Shown: positions 33,118 through 40,732 of the stretch, piece by piece | Layout of the letters: every line of letters starts with the position of its first letter | How positions within the stretch are numbered: position 1 is the first letter of the stretch | From: an uncultured Dietzia sp. | GTDB lineage: Bacteria; Actinomycetota; Actinomycetes; Mycobacteriales; Mycobacteriaceae | Assembly: GCF_937873725.1 (NCBI RefSeq) | Contig: NZ_CALMYY010000072.1 | Span: 1 to 52,894, forward strand | Reading direction: 5' to 3' | DNA length: 52,894 bases | Made by a program: the position numbers and the translations under genes | The notes under the pieces: generated by a model | What the model was told of the DNA's origin: nothing | Database searches by the model: none | What the model saw: the letters and a program-made list of their open reading frames with translations, nothing else

Positions 33118-33744
33118 GTGTCGACGGGGACCAAGCGCATCCCACGCGCCATCCGCGAACAGCAGATGCTGGACTCCGCGATCGCCGTGTTCTCCGACCT
33201 CGGCTACCGGTCGGCCTCGATGGACACCATCGCCCGCCACGCCAACATCTCCAAGCCGATGCTGTACCTCTACTACGGCTCCAAGGAGGAACTGTTCTCC
33301 GCGTGCGTGGTCCGGGAGTCCGGCCGCCTCATCGACCACCTCACCTCCGCCACCGCGGCCAGCACCGGCGCGCGGAACAGGCTGGAGAGCGTGGTGGAGG
33401 CGTTCCTCGACTACGTGGACTCCCACGCCGACTCATGGAACGTGGTGTACCGCCAGGCCGTCGCCGAACCCGCGTTCAGCGAGGAGGTGGAGAGGACCCG
33501 CACGGTCCTCGTGGACCTCACCACCGACCTGCTCGCGCAGAACTCGGTGGACGGGCGCAGCCGGGACGTGCTCGAGGTGGTCGCCACCGCCCTCGTCGGG
33601 GCCGGTGAGGCCGTCGCCGACCGCGTCGCGCACCGGTCCATCCCCAAGTCGGTGGCCGCCGGCGTCGTCGTCGACCTCGCCTGGCGCGGCCTCGCAGGCG
33701 ATCCCGCCAAGTCACTCCCCACCCCGAACGAGGAGAAGCCGTGA
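33118..33744 (+). CDS. TetR-family transcriptional regulator (Rv0238-like)
   Basis: A 208-residue repressor-type protein. The N-terminal helix-turn-helix is clear (MDTIARHANISKPMLYLYYG at about 36-55, followed by SKEELF); the C-terminal ligand domain is divergent. GGGAGGAGG sits just upstream of the GTG at 33118. The stop overlaps the GTG of the fatty acyl-CoA ligase (33741-33744), so the two are translated together. A fatty acid or acyl-CoA ligand is inferred from that coupling, and autoregulation through the palindrome at 33043-33058 is likely. Confidence 0.88.
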   Translation: MSTGTKRIPRAIREQQMLDSAIAVFSDLGYRSASMDTIARHANISKPMLYLYYGSKEELFSACVVRESGRLIDHLTSATAASTGARNRLESVVEAFLDYVDSHADSWNVVYRQAVAEPAFSEEVERTRTVLVDLTTDLLAQNSVDGRSRDVLEVVATALVGAGEAVADRVAHRSIPKSVAAGVVVDLAWRGLAGDPAKSLPTPNEEKP

Positions 33745-35621
33745 CCGCGAAGACCCCAGTCTCGACCCGCCCCGCATCGCAGGGCGCCCGCACGCTCGGC
33801 CCGCTCGACCTGGCCAGGGGGCTGCCCTCCCTGGTGGCCGACCTGCCCACGGTCCTCAACGGCCTGCGGATCGTCCGGACCTCCCGCAGCAGCGACCCGG
33901 TGTCCATCGGCAGCAAGTTCCAGGAACTGGCGGCCGCGCAGCCCGACGCCCCGTTCCTGCGCTTCCTCGGCACGGAGGTCACCTACGGGGAGGCCAACCG
34001 CCGCGCCAACCGCGTCGCCGAGATCCTCAAAGCACGCGGGGTGCAGCGCGGGGACACCGTGGGCATCTGCATGGTCAACCGCACCGAGGTCATGCTGGCG
34101 ATCCTGGGGGCGGTCAAGGTCGGCGCCTCGGTGGGCCTGCTCAACCACCACCAGCGCGGCGAGGTGCTGGATCACTCCCAGAAGATCCTCGGCTCCACGG
34201 TCGTCCTCATCGGCGCCGAGTGCGCCGAGGCCGCCGGAACGATCCCCCGCGAGAACTGGGTCGGCGAGCTGATCGCCGTGGGGTCCGACCTCGACCTGCC
34301 GTTCCGCGACTTCACCGCCGGCCACCGCCCCGACGAGCTGTCGGACCTGACGTGGCTCGAGGACGAGTTGGCCGCCCTCGGGGAGGACGCCGGCGCCACC
34401 AACCCGCCGGAGGCCGAGCAGACCCTCGGCAGCGAGACCGCCTACTACGTGTTCACCTCGGGCACCACGGGACTGCCCAAGGCCTCGACCATGACCCACT
34501 ACCGCTGGAACCGGGCGCTGGCCGGGTTCGGGCTGTCCGGGGTGCGGCTGAAGAAGGACGACGTCCTGCTCTGCCCGCTGCCGATGTACCACAACAACGC
34601 GCTCACGGTCGGCCTCGGCTGCGTGCTGGCCTCCGGCGCGTGCCTGGCGATCGAGGAGCACTTCTCGGCCTCGAGGTTCTGGGACCAGGCCCGCGCGGCG
34701 GGCGCGACCGCCGCCGTCTACATCGGCGAGATCTGCCGCTACCTGCTCAACCAGGATCCCACCCCGGGCGACCGCGACCACTCCGTCCGCGTGATGACGG
34801 GCAACGGACTCCGCCCGGAGATCTGGACCGAGTTCCAGCAGCGCTTCGGCCTCGACCGGATCTGCGAGTTCTACGCCGCCAGCGAATGCAACATCGCGTT
34901 CGTCAACGCCTTCAACGTCCCCAAGACCACCGGGTACTGCCCCATGGACTTCGCGATCGTCGACTACGACCCCGACACCGGCGAGCCCCGACGCGGCCGG
35001 AACGGGCGGCTGACCAAGGTGGGCAAGGGCAAGATCGGCCTGCTCATCAGCGGCATCTCCGACTCCCAGCCGTTCGACGGCTACACCGACCCCGAGGCCA
35101 CGGAGAAGAAGATCATCCGCGACGCCTTCACCGACGGCGACGCCTGGTTCGTCTCGGGCGACCTCATGCTGGACCAGGGCCTCAAGCACGCCTCCTTTGT
35201 CGACCGGCTCGGCGACACCTTCCGGTGGAAGGGGGAGAACGTCGCCACCACCGAGGTCGAGTCCGCGGTCGCCGCGCGCCCCGAGGTCGACCAGGCCGTG
35301 GTCTACGGCGTCCCGGTGCCGGGGGCCGACGGCAAGGCCGGCATGGCCGCCGTGCGGCTGCACGACCGCTCCGACTTCGACGGGCAGGCGCTCGCGGAGC
35401 ACCTCCGGCGGTCGCTGCCGTCCTACGCGGTCCCGCTGTTCATCCGGCTGTCCAAGGAGCTCGAGCAGACCTCCACCTACAAGAGTCGCAAGACCGAACT
35501 GAGGGAGCAGGCGTTCGACACGTCGACGTTCGACGACCCGCTCTACGTGTTGTCCTCGGAGAAGGGCTACATCCCGTTCTACGATGGCGCCGAGACCGAC
35601 GTCGTGGCCGGGAAGGCCTGA
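33741..35621 (+). CDS. fadD6: Long/very-long-chain fatty acyl-CoA ligase, FadD6/FATP type
   Basis: A 626-residue ANL-superfamily ligase that activates fatty acids with ATP and CoA. The P-loop YVFTSGTTGLPKASTMTHYR (about 233-252), YIGEICRYLLNQ, CEFYAASECN and DRLGDTFRWKGENVATTEVE are characteristic of the FATP/FadD6 subgroup, and HHQRGEVLDHSQ near 137 is shared with mycobacterial FadD6 as I recall it. The conserved lysine region TYKSRKTELR is near 578. It may feed acyl chains to envelope lipid synthesis or uptake. Starts at GTG 33741 overlapping the TetR stop. Confidence 0.88.
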   Translation: MTAKTPVSTRPASQGARTLGPLDLARGLPSLVADLPTVLNGLRIVRTSRSSDPVSIGSKFQELAAAQPDAPFLRFLGTEVTYGEANRRANRVAEILKARGVQRGDTVGICMVNRTEVMLAILGAVKVGASVGLLNHHQRGEVLDHSQKILGSTVVLIGAECAEAAGTIPRENWVGELIAVGSDLDLPFRDFTAGHRPDELSDLTWLEDELAALGEDAGATNPPEAEQTLGSETAYYVFTSGTTGLPKASTMTHYRWNRALAGFGLSGVRLKKDDVLLCPLPMYHNNALTVGLGCVLASGACLAIEEHFSASRFWDQARAAGATAAVYIGEICRYLLNQDPTPGDRDHSVRVMTGNGLRPEIWTEFQQRFGLDRICEFYAASECNIAFVNAFNVPKTTGYCPMDFAIVDYDPDTGEPRRGRNGRLTKVGKGKIGLLISGISDSQPFDGYTDPEATEKKIIRDAFTDGDAWFVSGDLMLDQGLKHASFVDRLGDTFRWKGENVATTEVESAVAARPEVDQAVVYGVPVPGADGKAGMAAVRLHDRSDFDGQALAEHLRRSLPSYAVPLFIRLSKELEQTSTYKSRKTELREQAFDTSTFDDPLYVLSSEKGYIPFYDGAETDVVAGKA

Positions 35622-35660
35622 GCCCGCAGTCGGCAGCCCCCGGAGGAGGTGAGCCGCCGC

Positions 35661-36671
35661 ATGCCCAGCCGTCGCGCGGCCCGTCCCCGTTCCGACCTCA
35701 CCCGCCGCTCGGTCCTCGTCGGGCTCTCCGCGGGAGTCGGTGGCGCGGCCGGCTGGGCGCTGACCTCGGTACTGGGTCGCGGCCACGACGGGACCACCCC
35801 CCACGCGGGCCAGGACGAGGAGTCGGTCGCACCGCGACCGTACGTCCCGCCGGAGGGCGCGGTCCGGGTGCGTGAACCCCGCCGGCTCTTCTACGACGAG
35901 CCGGGCGACACCGACGGGCAGACCTTCGGCGACCTGTACGTGCCCGACTCCGCCAACCCGGCCCTGCCGGTGGTGGTGCTGATCCACGGCGGCGGGTGGA
36001 GGGACTCGCTCGGCCTGACCTACATGGAGAACCAGGCGCGCGACCTCGCCTCGTTCGACGTGGCGGTGTGGAACGTCGAGTACCGCAGGGTCGACTCCGG
36101 CGGCGGCTGGCCCACCACCGTCGCGGACGTCTGCGCGGCCGTCGACCACCTCGCCGAGGTCTCCGCACAGCTCGGGGGTCGACTCGACCTGCGGCGGGTG
36201 GTGGTGGCCGGGCACTCCGCCGGCGGCCACCTGGCCCTGTGGGTCGCCGGCCGCGCGCGGCTACCGTCCTCGCAGCCGGGCGCCCGCCCGGTGGTCCCCG
36301 TGTCCGGGTGCGTGTCCCTGGCCGGGGTCGCCGACCTGATCATGGCCGAGCGCGCGGGGGACCGCTACGTGGCGGACCTCCTCGGCGGACGCCCCGACAC
36401 GCGCCGCCAGCGCTACCTCGACGCCTCCCCCGTCTCGCACCTGCCCACCGGCGTCCCGGTGGTGTGCATCCACGGCCGCGACGACACGGTGGTGCTTCCC
36501 GAGCAGTCCGAGGCCTACGTCCGCGCCGCGCGCCGGGCCGGCGACCCGGCGCGCGTCTCCCTGGTCCCCGGCGGCCACGACCCGTGGGGCGATATCTCCG
36601 GGCAGGTGTGGCACCGGACCCGCGACACCCTCCTGACCATGGCCCGCCGCAGCCCCAACCCGGCGGGCTAG
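35661..36671 (+). CDS. Exported alpha/beta hydrolase (esterase/lipase, HGGGW type)
   Basis: A 336-residue hydrolase. The N terminus DLTRRSVLVGLSAGVGGAAG has a twin-arginine-like motif followed by a hydrophobic segment, so Tat export or membrane anchoring is likely. Oxyanion motif HGGGW near 110, nucleophile Ser in VVAGHSAGGHLAL near 180, acid Asp in GRDDTVV near 275 and His in PGGHDPWG near 305 complete the fold and triad. GAGGAGG lies 11 nt before ATG 35661; GTG 35649 is an alternative. The last base pairs of its stop are shared with the converging gene at 36668. Confidence 0.87.
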   Translation: MPSRRAARPRSDLTRRSVLVGLSAGVGGAAGWALTSVLGRGHDGTTPHAGQDEESVAPRPYVPPEGAVRVREPRRLFYDEPGDTDGQTFGDLYVPDSANPALPVVVLIHGGGWRDSLGLTYMENQARDLASFDVAVWNVEYRRVDSGGGWPTTVADVCAAVDHLAEVSAQLGGRLDLRRVVVAGHSAGGHLALWVAGRARLPSSQPGARPVVPVSGCVSLAGVADLIMAERAGDRYVADLLGGRPDTRRQRYLDASPVSHLPTGVPVVCIHGRDDTVVLPEQSEAYVRAARRAGDPARVSLVPGGHDPWGDISGQVWHRTRDTLLTMARRSPNPAG

Positions 36672-37132
36672 GTCCGGCCGGTGTCCACCCGGATGCGCTC
36701 GAGGCGCCGGTACGAGATCAGCCACCGACCGTCCACCCGGCGGTAGCGCTCGTGGTAGTGCCCCCAGCCGTGGAGCCACCTCTCGCGGCCGTCGACCGTC
36801 CACCACAGTCGGTCCTCCATCGCCCAGATCCCGGTGGCGGTGGGCTCGCCGGTGGTCGGGTCCGGGCCCGTCAGCTCCAGCAACGGGGTGTGTCCGTGGT
36901 GGACGCTCGTCACCGGGTTCGCGCCGTCGAGCGTCTCGCGGATCGCGGCGGTGAGCGCCTCCCGGCCACGCACCTCGGCCGGGCCGCCGACGCCCGCCCA
37001 GGACTCGCTGACCACGTCCTCGGTGTGGCACGGCCCGTAGGCGTCCCACCGCCTGGTGTCCATCACGTGCAGGCGGCGGGCGAAGACCGCGCGGATCGCC
37101 TCGAGATCGGCCGCCGGGTCGGCCGCGCTCAC
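36668..37132 (-). CDS. SnoaL-like / NTF2-fold protein
   Basis: A 154-residue single-domain protein of the NTF2/SnoaL superfamily: the helical start AADLEAIRAVFARRLHVMDTRRWDA, the strand TSVHHGHTPLLEL, and the cone-forming strands ending YRRVDGRWLISYRRLERIRV. Such proteins may be isomerases, hydratases or mere ligand binders; no catalytic pair can be assigned. The GTG at 37132 overlaps the argJ stop (4 bp), so it is coupled to argJ. Its own TAG shares the sequence CTAG with the stop of the converging hydrolase. Confidence 0.75.
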   Translation of the reverse strand: MSAADPAADLEAIRAVFARRLHVMDTRRWDAYGPCHTEDVVSESWAGVGGPAEVRGREALTAAIRETLDGANPVTSVHHGHTPLLELTGPDPTTGEPTATGIWAMEDRLWWTVDGRERWLHGWGHYHERYRRVDGRWLISYRRLERIRVDTGRT

Positions 37133-38349
37133 GTCGTGTAATCCGCGTTGATCGAGATGTACTCGCGCGAGAGGTCGCAGCCGTAGACCGTGCAGGCCCC
37201 GTCGGCGGCACCGCCCTCCACGCCGAGGTCCACCGCGATGGTGACCTCCTCCGCCCGCATGATCTCGGTGAGCCGCTCGAGCTCGGCCTCGCCCGGGAAC
37301 GCGGGGTAGGTCTCGAGGTCGCCGAAGACGATCCGCACCCGCTCCGGGTCGATGTCGGTGTCCTCGTGGCACTTGCCGATCGCCATGGCCACCCGGCCCC
37401 AGTTGGGATCGGCGCCGTGCACGGCGGTCTTGACCAGTGGGGAGTTGAGGATCGCCTTGGCCACCCGCTTGGCCTGCGCCCGGTCGCGCGCCCCGGTCAC
37501 CTCGACGCTGAGGAGCTTGGTCGCGCCCTCGCCGTCGCGCGCGAGCTGGCGGGTCAGGTCCAGGCAGACCGCCTCCAACGCCTCGCGGAGTTCGACCTCA
37601 CCGACCGGGTCGCCCGACCCGCTGGCCAGCGCGATCGCGGTGTCCGAGGTCGAGGTGTCCGTGTCGACGGAGAGGCAGTTGAAGGTCCGGTCCACCGCGG
37701 CCCTGAACGCCGCGTCCAGCACCTCCGGCTCCACGGCGGCGTCGGTGAGCAGCACGGCGATCATCGTGGCCATGTCCGGTTCGATCATCCCGACCCCCTT
37801 GGCCATGCCCACGACCCGGGCGGTGCCCCCCGTCGTCGTCGTCACCTCCACCTGGGCGGTCTTGGGGTGGGTGTCCGTGGTCATCATCGCCGCCGCCAGC
37901 GCGACCGCGTCGGCGTCGAACCGGGCGCCCGCCAACCCGTCGAGGTGCGCGCGCAGCACCGGCATGGGGTAGCGCCGACCGATCACGCCGGTGGACGCGA
38001 TGAGCATGTCCTGCGGCGCCGCGCCCACGGCCCCGGCCGCGCGCTCGAGCACCTCGCGGGCGTCGGCCAGTCCCTGCTCGCCGGTGGCGACGTTGGCGTT
38101 CTTCGCCACCACCACCACGCCGCGCGCCCGCCCGGACGCCGCGTTGGCGCGGCTGAGCACGACCGACGGCCCGGCGAAGAGGGACCGGGTGAACACCGCG
38201 GACGAGGCCGGGGAGGGACCGTCGTTGACGACGACAAAGAGGTCGTCGCCCGAGTCCCGGAGGCCCGCGGCCCCCGCGTGGGCCCGGAAGCCCGCGGGCA
38301 GGGGGGTCGGTTCGGCTGCACGGTCACGGAGGGCGCTCATGGCGTCCAT
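37129..38349 (-). CDS. argJ: Ornithine acetyltransferase / N-acetylglutamate synthase ArgJ
   Basis: A 406-residue member of the ArgJ family, which recycles the acetyl group from N-acetylornithine to glutamate. The self-processing site is present in KGVGMIEPDMATMIAVLL (cleavage before the Thr of ATM, about residue 205), as is the MMTTDTHPK block and HGADPNWGRVAMAIG. The substrate block reads NCLSVDTDTSTSDTAIALASG, unlike the GCxSTND form I expect in mycobacterial ArgJ. It stands apart from any argC/B/D/F gene and is coupled to a SnoaL gene, so it may be a paralogue. ATG 38349 or 38340. Confidence 0.82.
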   Translation of the reverse strand: MDAMSALRDRAAEPTPLPAGFRAHAGAAGLRDSGDDLFVVVNDGPSPASSAVFTRSLFAGPSVVLSRANAASGRARGVVVVAKNANVATGEQGLADAREVLERAAGAVGAAPQDMLIASTGVIGRRYPMPVLRAHLDGLAGARFDADAVALAAAMMTTDTHPKTAQVEVTTTTGGTARVVGMAKGVGMIEPDMATMIAVLLTDAAVEPEVLDAAFRAAVDRTFNCLSVDTDTSTSDTAIALASGSGDPVGEVELREALEAVCLDLTRQLARDGEGATKLLSVEVTGARDRAQAKRVAKAILNSPLVKTAVHGADPNWGRVAMAIGKCHEDTDIDPERVRIVFGDLETYPAFPGEAELERLTEIMRAEEVTIAVDLGVEGGAADGACTVYGCDLSREYISINADYTT

Positions 38350-38617
38350 TGTCCCCGAGCGCCGGGGCGCGGTGGAGCGCACCCGGCACCCGAGGGTGAG
38401 CGTCTTCACAGCTGAGAAGTGCCCGCGCCGCCCACCTGGGGAGATAAGCCCGCCCCCCGGTGATCCGCCCCCGGTCCTGCCCGCTCGGGGGTGCCCGTGT
38501 CGGATCCCCGCCGTAACGTCGGGTGTCCAGTCCGGGATGTACATCACGAGTCCATCACGGACTGCCATACGAGAGGCGGCGCACCCCGGCGCCGCCCGCA
38601 ACGAAAGGGGTCCCCTC
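38350..38617. other. Intergenic region upstream of the 62-aa peptide
   Basis: 268 bp without a gene. AGTCCG (38527-38532) and CGGACT (38556-38561) form an inverted repeat around ~23 nt; CATACGA downstream (about 38566) resembles a -10 box. This could be the promoter and 5' leader of the peptide gene. Confidence 0.35.
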
Positions 38618-38806
38618 ATGGGTTCCATCACCGACATCGCTCTTGGCTCCGTCAACGCCACCAACGCCCTCATCGACCTCGGCTCGACCGCCGGCACCGC
38701 CGCGCTCGGCGCGGGCTCGGCTGCGGGCGACGTGTTCCAGGCCCTGCCGGCCCAGATCATCAGCATCCTCTCCAGCCTGATCAGCGGCATCAGCTCCAAC
38801 GTCTGA
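38618..38806 (+). CDS. 62-residue amphipathic/hydrophobic peptide, no signal sequence
   Basis: MGSITDIALGSVNATNALID then Ala/Gly/Ser-rich sequence ending IISILSSLISGISSNV. No lysine, arginine or cysteine anywhere, net negative, with helix-favouring repeats. AAAGGGG sits about 8 nt before the ATG at 38618, and a hairpin terminator follows, so this is a free-standing single-gene unit. It resembles in size, lack of signal peptide and composition the PorA/PorH channel peptides of corynebacteria, but no homology can be shown here. Confidence 0.7.
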   Translation: MGSITDIALGSVNATNALIDLGSTAGTAALGAGSAAGDVFQALPAQIISILSSLISGISSNV

Positions 38807-38865
38807 GCCGACGCGCCTCACGGCGCACCGCCCGGTCTCGACTCCGGTCGACCCGGGTGCGCATC

Positions 38866-38899
38866 GACACCGGCCTCCGCCTTCGCGGGGGCCGGTGTC
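38866..38899 (+). terminator. Hairpin downstream of the 62-aa peptide
   Basis: GACACCGGCC (38866-38875) pairs perfectly with GGCCGGTGTC (38890-38899); the 14-nt loop can pair further internally. It is 60 nt after the stop of the small gene. Confidence 0.65.
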
Positions 38900-38949
38900 C
38901 GCGTCTGCGGGCGGGTCCACGGACGCGCGTGACCCGCGCCGCGTGCCGG

Positions 38950-38955
38950 TACCCT
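38950..38955 (+). promoter_or_regulatory. -10 box TACCCT for the SRPBCC gene (leaderless)
   Basis: TACCCT ends 6 nt before the ATG at 38962; no Shine-Dalgarno is present. Confidence 0.45.
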
Positions 38956-38961
38956 CGTGTC

Positions 38962-39429
38962 ATGCAGCTCGAGCTCTCCCGGCACGTCGGCGCCGACCCG
39001 GACACCGTGTGGTCGGTCCTGACCGACATCCCCGCCGCGCCCCTCACCCTGGGCGGCGTCCTCGCGGTCGAGATCCTCACTCCCGGCCCTTACCTGCCCG
39101 GACTGCGCTGGCGCGAGACGCGGAAGATGTTCGGGATGAAGGCGACCGAGGAGATGATGGTGCTGGCCGCCGAGCCGCCGCACTCCACCACGATCGTCGC
39201 CGAGAACGGCGGGACCGAGTACCGGACCGTCTTCACCGTGACCCCGGACGCCGACGGCCCCGGGTCGACGCTACGGATGCACTTCGGCGCCGAGACCGCC
39301 CACGCGCCGGCGATCTCGCGCGTCGTCATGGCGCTGATGGGTGGCGTGGCCGAGAGGTCGACCCGCAAGACCATGGAGCGGGACCTGGCGGACATCGCGG
39401 CGGAGGCCGAGCGCCGCGCGTCCGCCTGA
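38962..39429 (+). CDS. SRPBCC (polyketide cyclase/START-like) family protein
   Basis: A 155-residue single-domain protein with a helix-grip fold: MQLELSRHVGADPDTVWSVLTDI at the start, central strands (LRWRETRKMFGMKATEEMMV, TTIVAENGGTEYRTVFTVTP) and the long C-terminal helix STRKTMERDLADIAAEAE. This fold binds small hydrophobic ligands; the ligand is unknown. Apparently monocistronic and leaderless. The stop codon lies within a GC-rich tandem repeat. Confidence 0.78.
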   Translation: MQLELSRHVGADPDTVWSVLTDIPAAPLTLGGVLAVEILTPGPYLPGLRWRETRKMFGMKATEEMMVLAAEPPHSTTIVAENGGTEYRTVFTVTPDADGPGSTLRMHFGAETAHAPAISRVVMALMGGVAERSTRKTMERDLADIAAEAERRASA

Positions 39430-39495
39430 CCCCGCCTGACCCCGCCTGACCCCGCCCGTCCGCCCGACCCCGCCCGACCGCCCGACCCCGCCCGA
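39423..39495. repeat. Short tandem repeats around GACCCCGCCT/C
   Basis: Three adjacent GCCTGACCCC units (10 bp) followed by degenerate GCCCGACCCC/GCCCGACC units. The first contains the stop codon of the SRPBCC gene, so the repeat expanded out of the 3' end of that gene. Confidence 0.7.
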
Positions 39496-39518
39496 ATCCG
39501 CTACCGCGTCCGGGACTC

Positions 39519-39540
39519 CGCTACCCGGATCCGGGTAGCG
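39519..39540. terminator. Perfect 22-bp palindrome at the end of the nitronate monooxygenase gene
   Basis: CGCTACCCGGATCCGGGTAGCG (39519-39540) is a perfect palindrome around GGATCC that includes the minus-strand stop codon; a second CCCGGGTAGCGGA copy follows at 39550. Could be a terminator or a repeat-derived hairpin between converging genes. Confidence 0.45.
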
Positions 39541-40633
39541 ACGGGCGCGCCCGGGTAGCGGATCGGCTGCCGCGGTCCCACAGCTCGGCCACGATCTCCC
39601 CTGCCGGGCGCCCCGCGTACGCGTCCGACTCGCGCCACCCCGATCCGGCCCACAGCGGCGGGACCTCCACGTCACCCGCCCGCGAGGCGGCCCCACGCAT
39701 CGGCCCGGTGAGAATGTGCAGGTGGGGGTAGGCCGGCGGCGCGAGAGGGTCGAACTCCGCGACGAACCCGTTGACCAGGGCGCGCGCGTAGCGGCCGGTG
39801 TAGCACCTCGTCGGCCGCGACTCGGTGAAGCGGGGATCGGCGAGCGCCGCCCGGTGCAGGGCGCTCGTTCCGGCCTCGGGGGTCCGGAGCAGGACCGTGC
39901 CGAGCTGGATCCCGTCCGCCCCCGCGGCGAGGACCGCGGCGACATCGGCCGGGGTGCTGATCCCGCCGGCGGCCACGAACTGCGCGTCCGGCAGCGCCGC
40001 CCGGACCGCCCGGACGAGCTCCACGGTGCCGATCTCGTCGGGCCGCTCGGCGACCGTGGTGGTCGAGCGGTGCCCGCCGGCCTCGGCGCTCTGCACCGAG
40101 AGCCAGTCGGCCCCCGCCTCCATCGCCCGGCGGGCATCCCCCACCCCGGCCACGGTGACGACCACCGCCGACCCCACCTCCTGCAGCGCCCGGACCACCC
40201 CTGCCCCGGGGATCCCGAAGGTGAACGACACCACCGGGACCGGGTCCTGGACCAGCGCGGCGAGGGTCGCGGCCTGGTCGAAGTCCGTGAACGCCGGAGC
40301 CTCTGCCAACGCGATCCCGAGCCTGTCGGCGACCGGGGCGATCGCGGCGGAGTAGCGATCGAGGGCGGCCACCCCGCCCGCCGCGGCGAGCGCCGCCGCG
40401 GAATCCGCGGGATCCAGGAGGAAGACGTTCACCCCGAAGGGCGCCCCGGTGACCGCGCGGACCCGGGCGATCTCCTCGCGGGTGGCGTCGGCGTCGAGGT
40501 ACCCCGAGCCGATCATCCCCATTCCGCCCGCCTCGCCGACCGCGGCGATGAGCGCCGGGGTCGTGGGTCCGCCGGCCATCGGTGCCCCGATCACGGGTCG
40601 GCGCAGGCGAGACGGGAGCACACGGTCGATCAT
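39521..40633 (-). CDS. Nitronate monooxygenase (2-nitropropane dioxygenase-like flavoprotein)
   Basis: A 370-residue FMN-dependent TIM-barrel enzyme oxidising alkyl nitronates. The N-terminal PVIGAPMAGGPTTPALIAAV, the QSAEAGGHRS loop with its conserved histidine, FVAAGGISTPADVAAVLAAG and GADGIQLGT for phosphate binding are all in order. Full family length. The last ~40 residues (WRESDAYAGRPAGEIVAELW) match the usual family end. Start ATG at 40633. No pathway partner is adjacent; detoxification of propionate-3-nitronate-like compounds is the known family role. Confidence 0.9.
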   Translation of the reverse strand: MIDRVLPSRLRRPVIGAPMAGGPTTPALIAAVGEAGGMGMIGSGYLDADATREEIARVRAVTGAPFGVNVFLLDPADSAAALAAAGGVAALDRYSAAIAPVADRLGIALAEAPAFTDFDQAATLAALVQDPVPVVSFTFGIPGAGVVRALQEVGSAVVVTVAGVGDARRAMEAGADWLSVQSAEAGGHRSTTTVAERPDEIGTVELVRAVRAALPDAQFVAAGGISTPADVAAVLAAGADGIQLGTVLLRTPEAGTSALHRAALADPRFTESRPTRCYTGRYARALVNGFVAEFDPLAPPAYPHLHILTGPMRGAASRAGDVEVPPLWAGSGWRESDAYAGRPAGEIVAELWDRGSRSATRARPSLPGSG

Positions 40634-40719
40634 GGCTGAGACGGTACTCCCGGGTGGGATCGCCCCGAGCGGGTGAACGGTCGGCGAACTCCGTCCGCGG
40701 TCTCCGCGATGCGCCGGGC

Positions 40720-40725
40720 TACATT
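40720..40725 (+). promoter_or_regulatory. -10 box TACATT for lpqI (leaderless)
   Basis: TACATT ends 7 nt before the GTG at 40733 and decides this start against the in-frame one at 40673. Confidence 0.5.
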
Positions 40726-40732
40726 TGACCCC

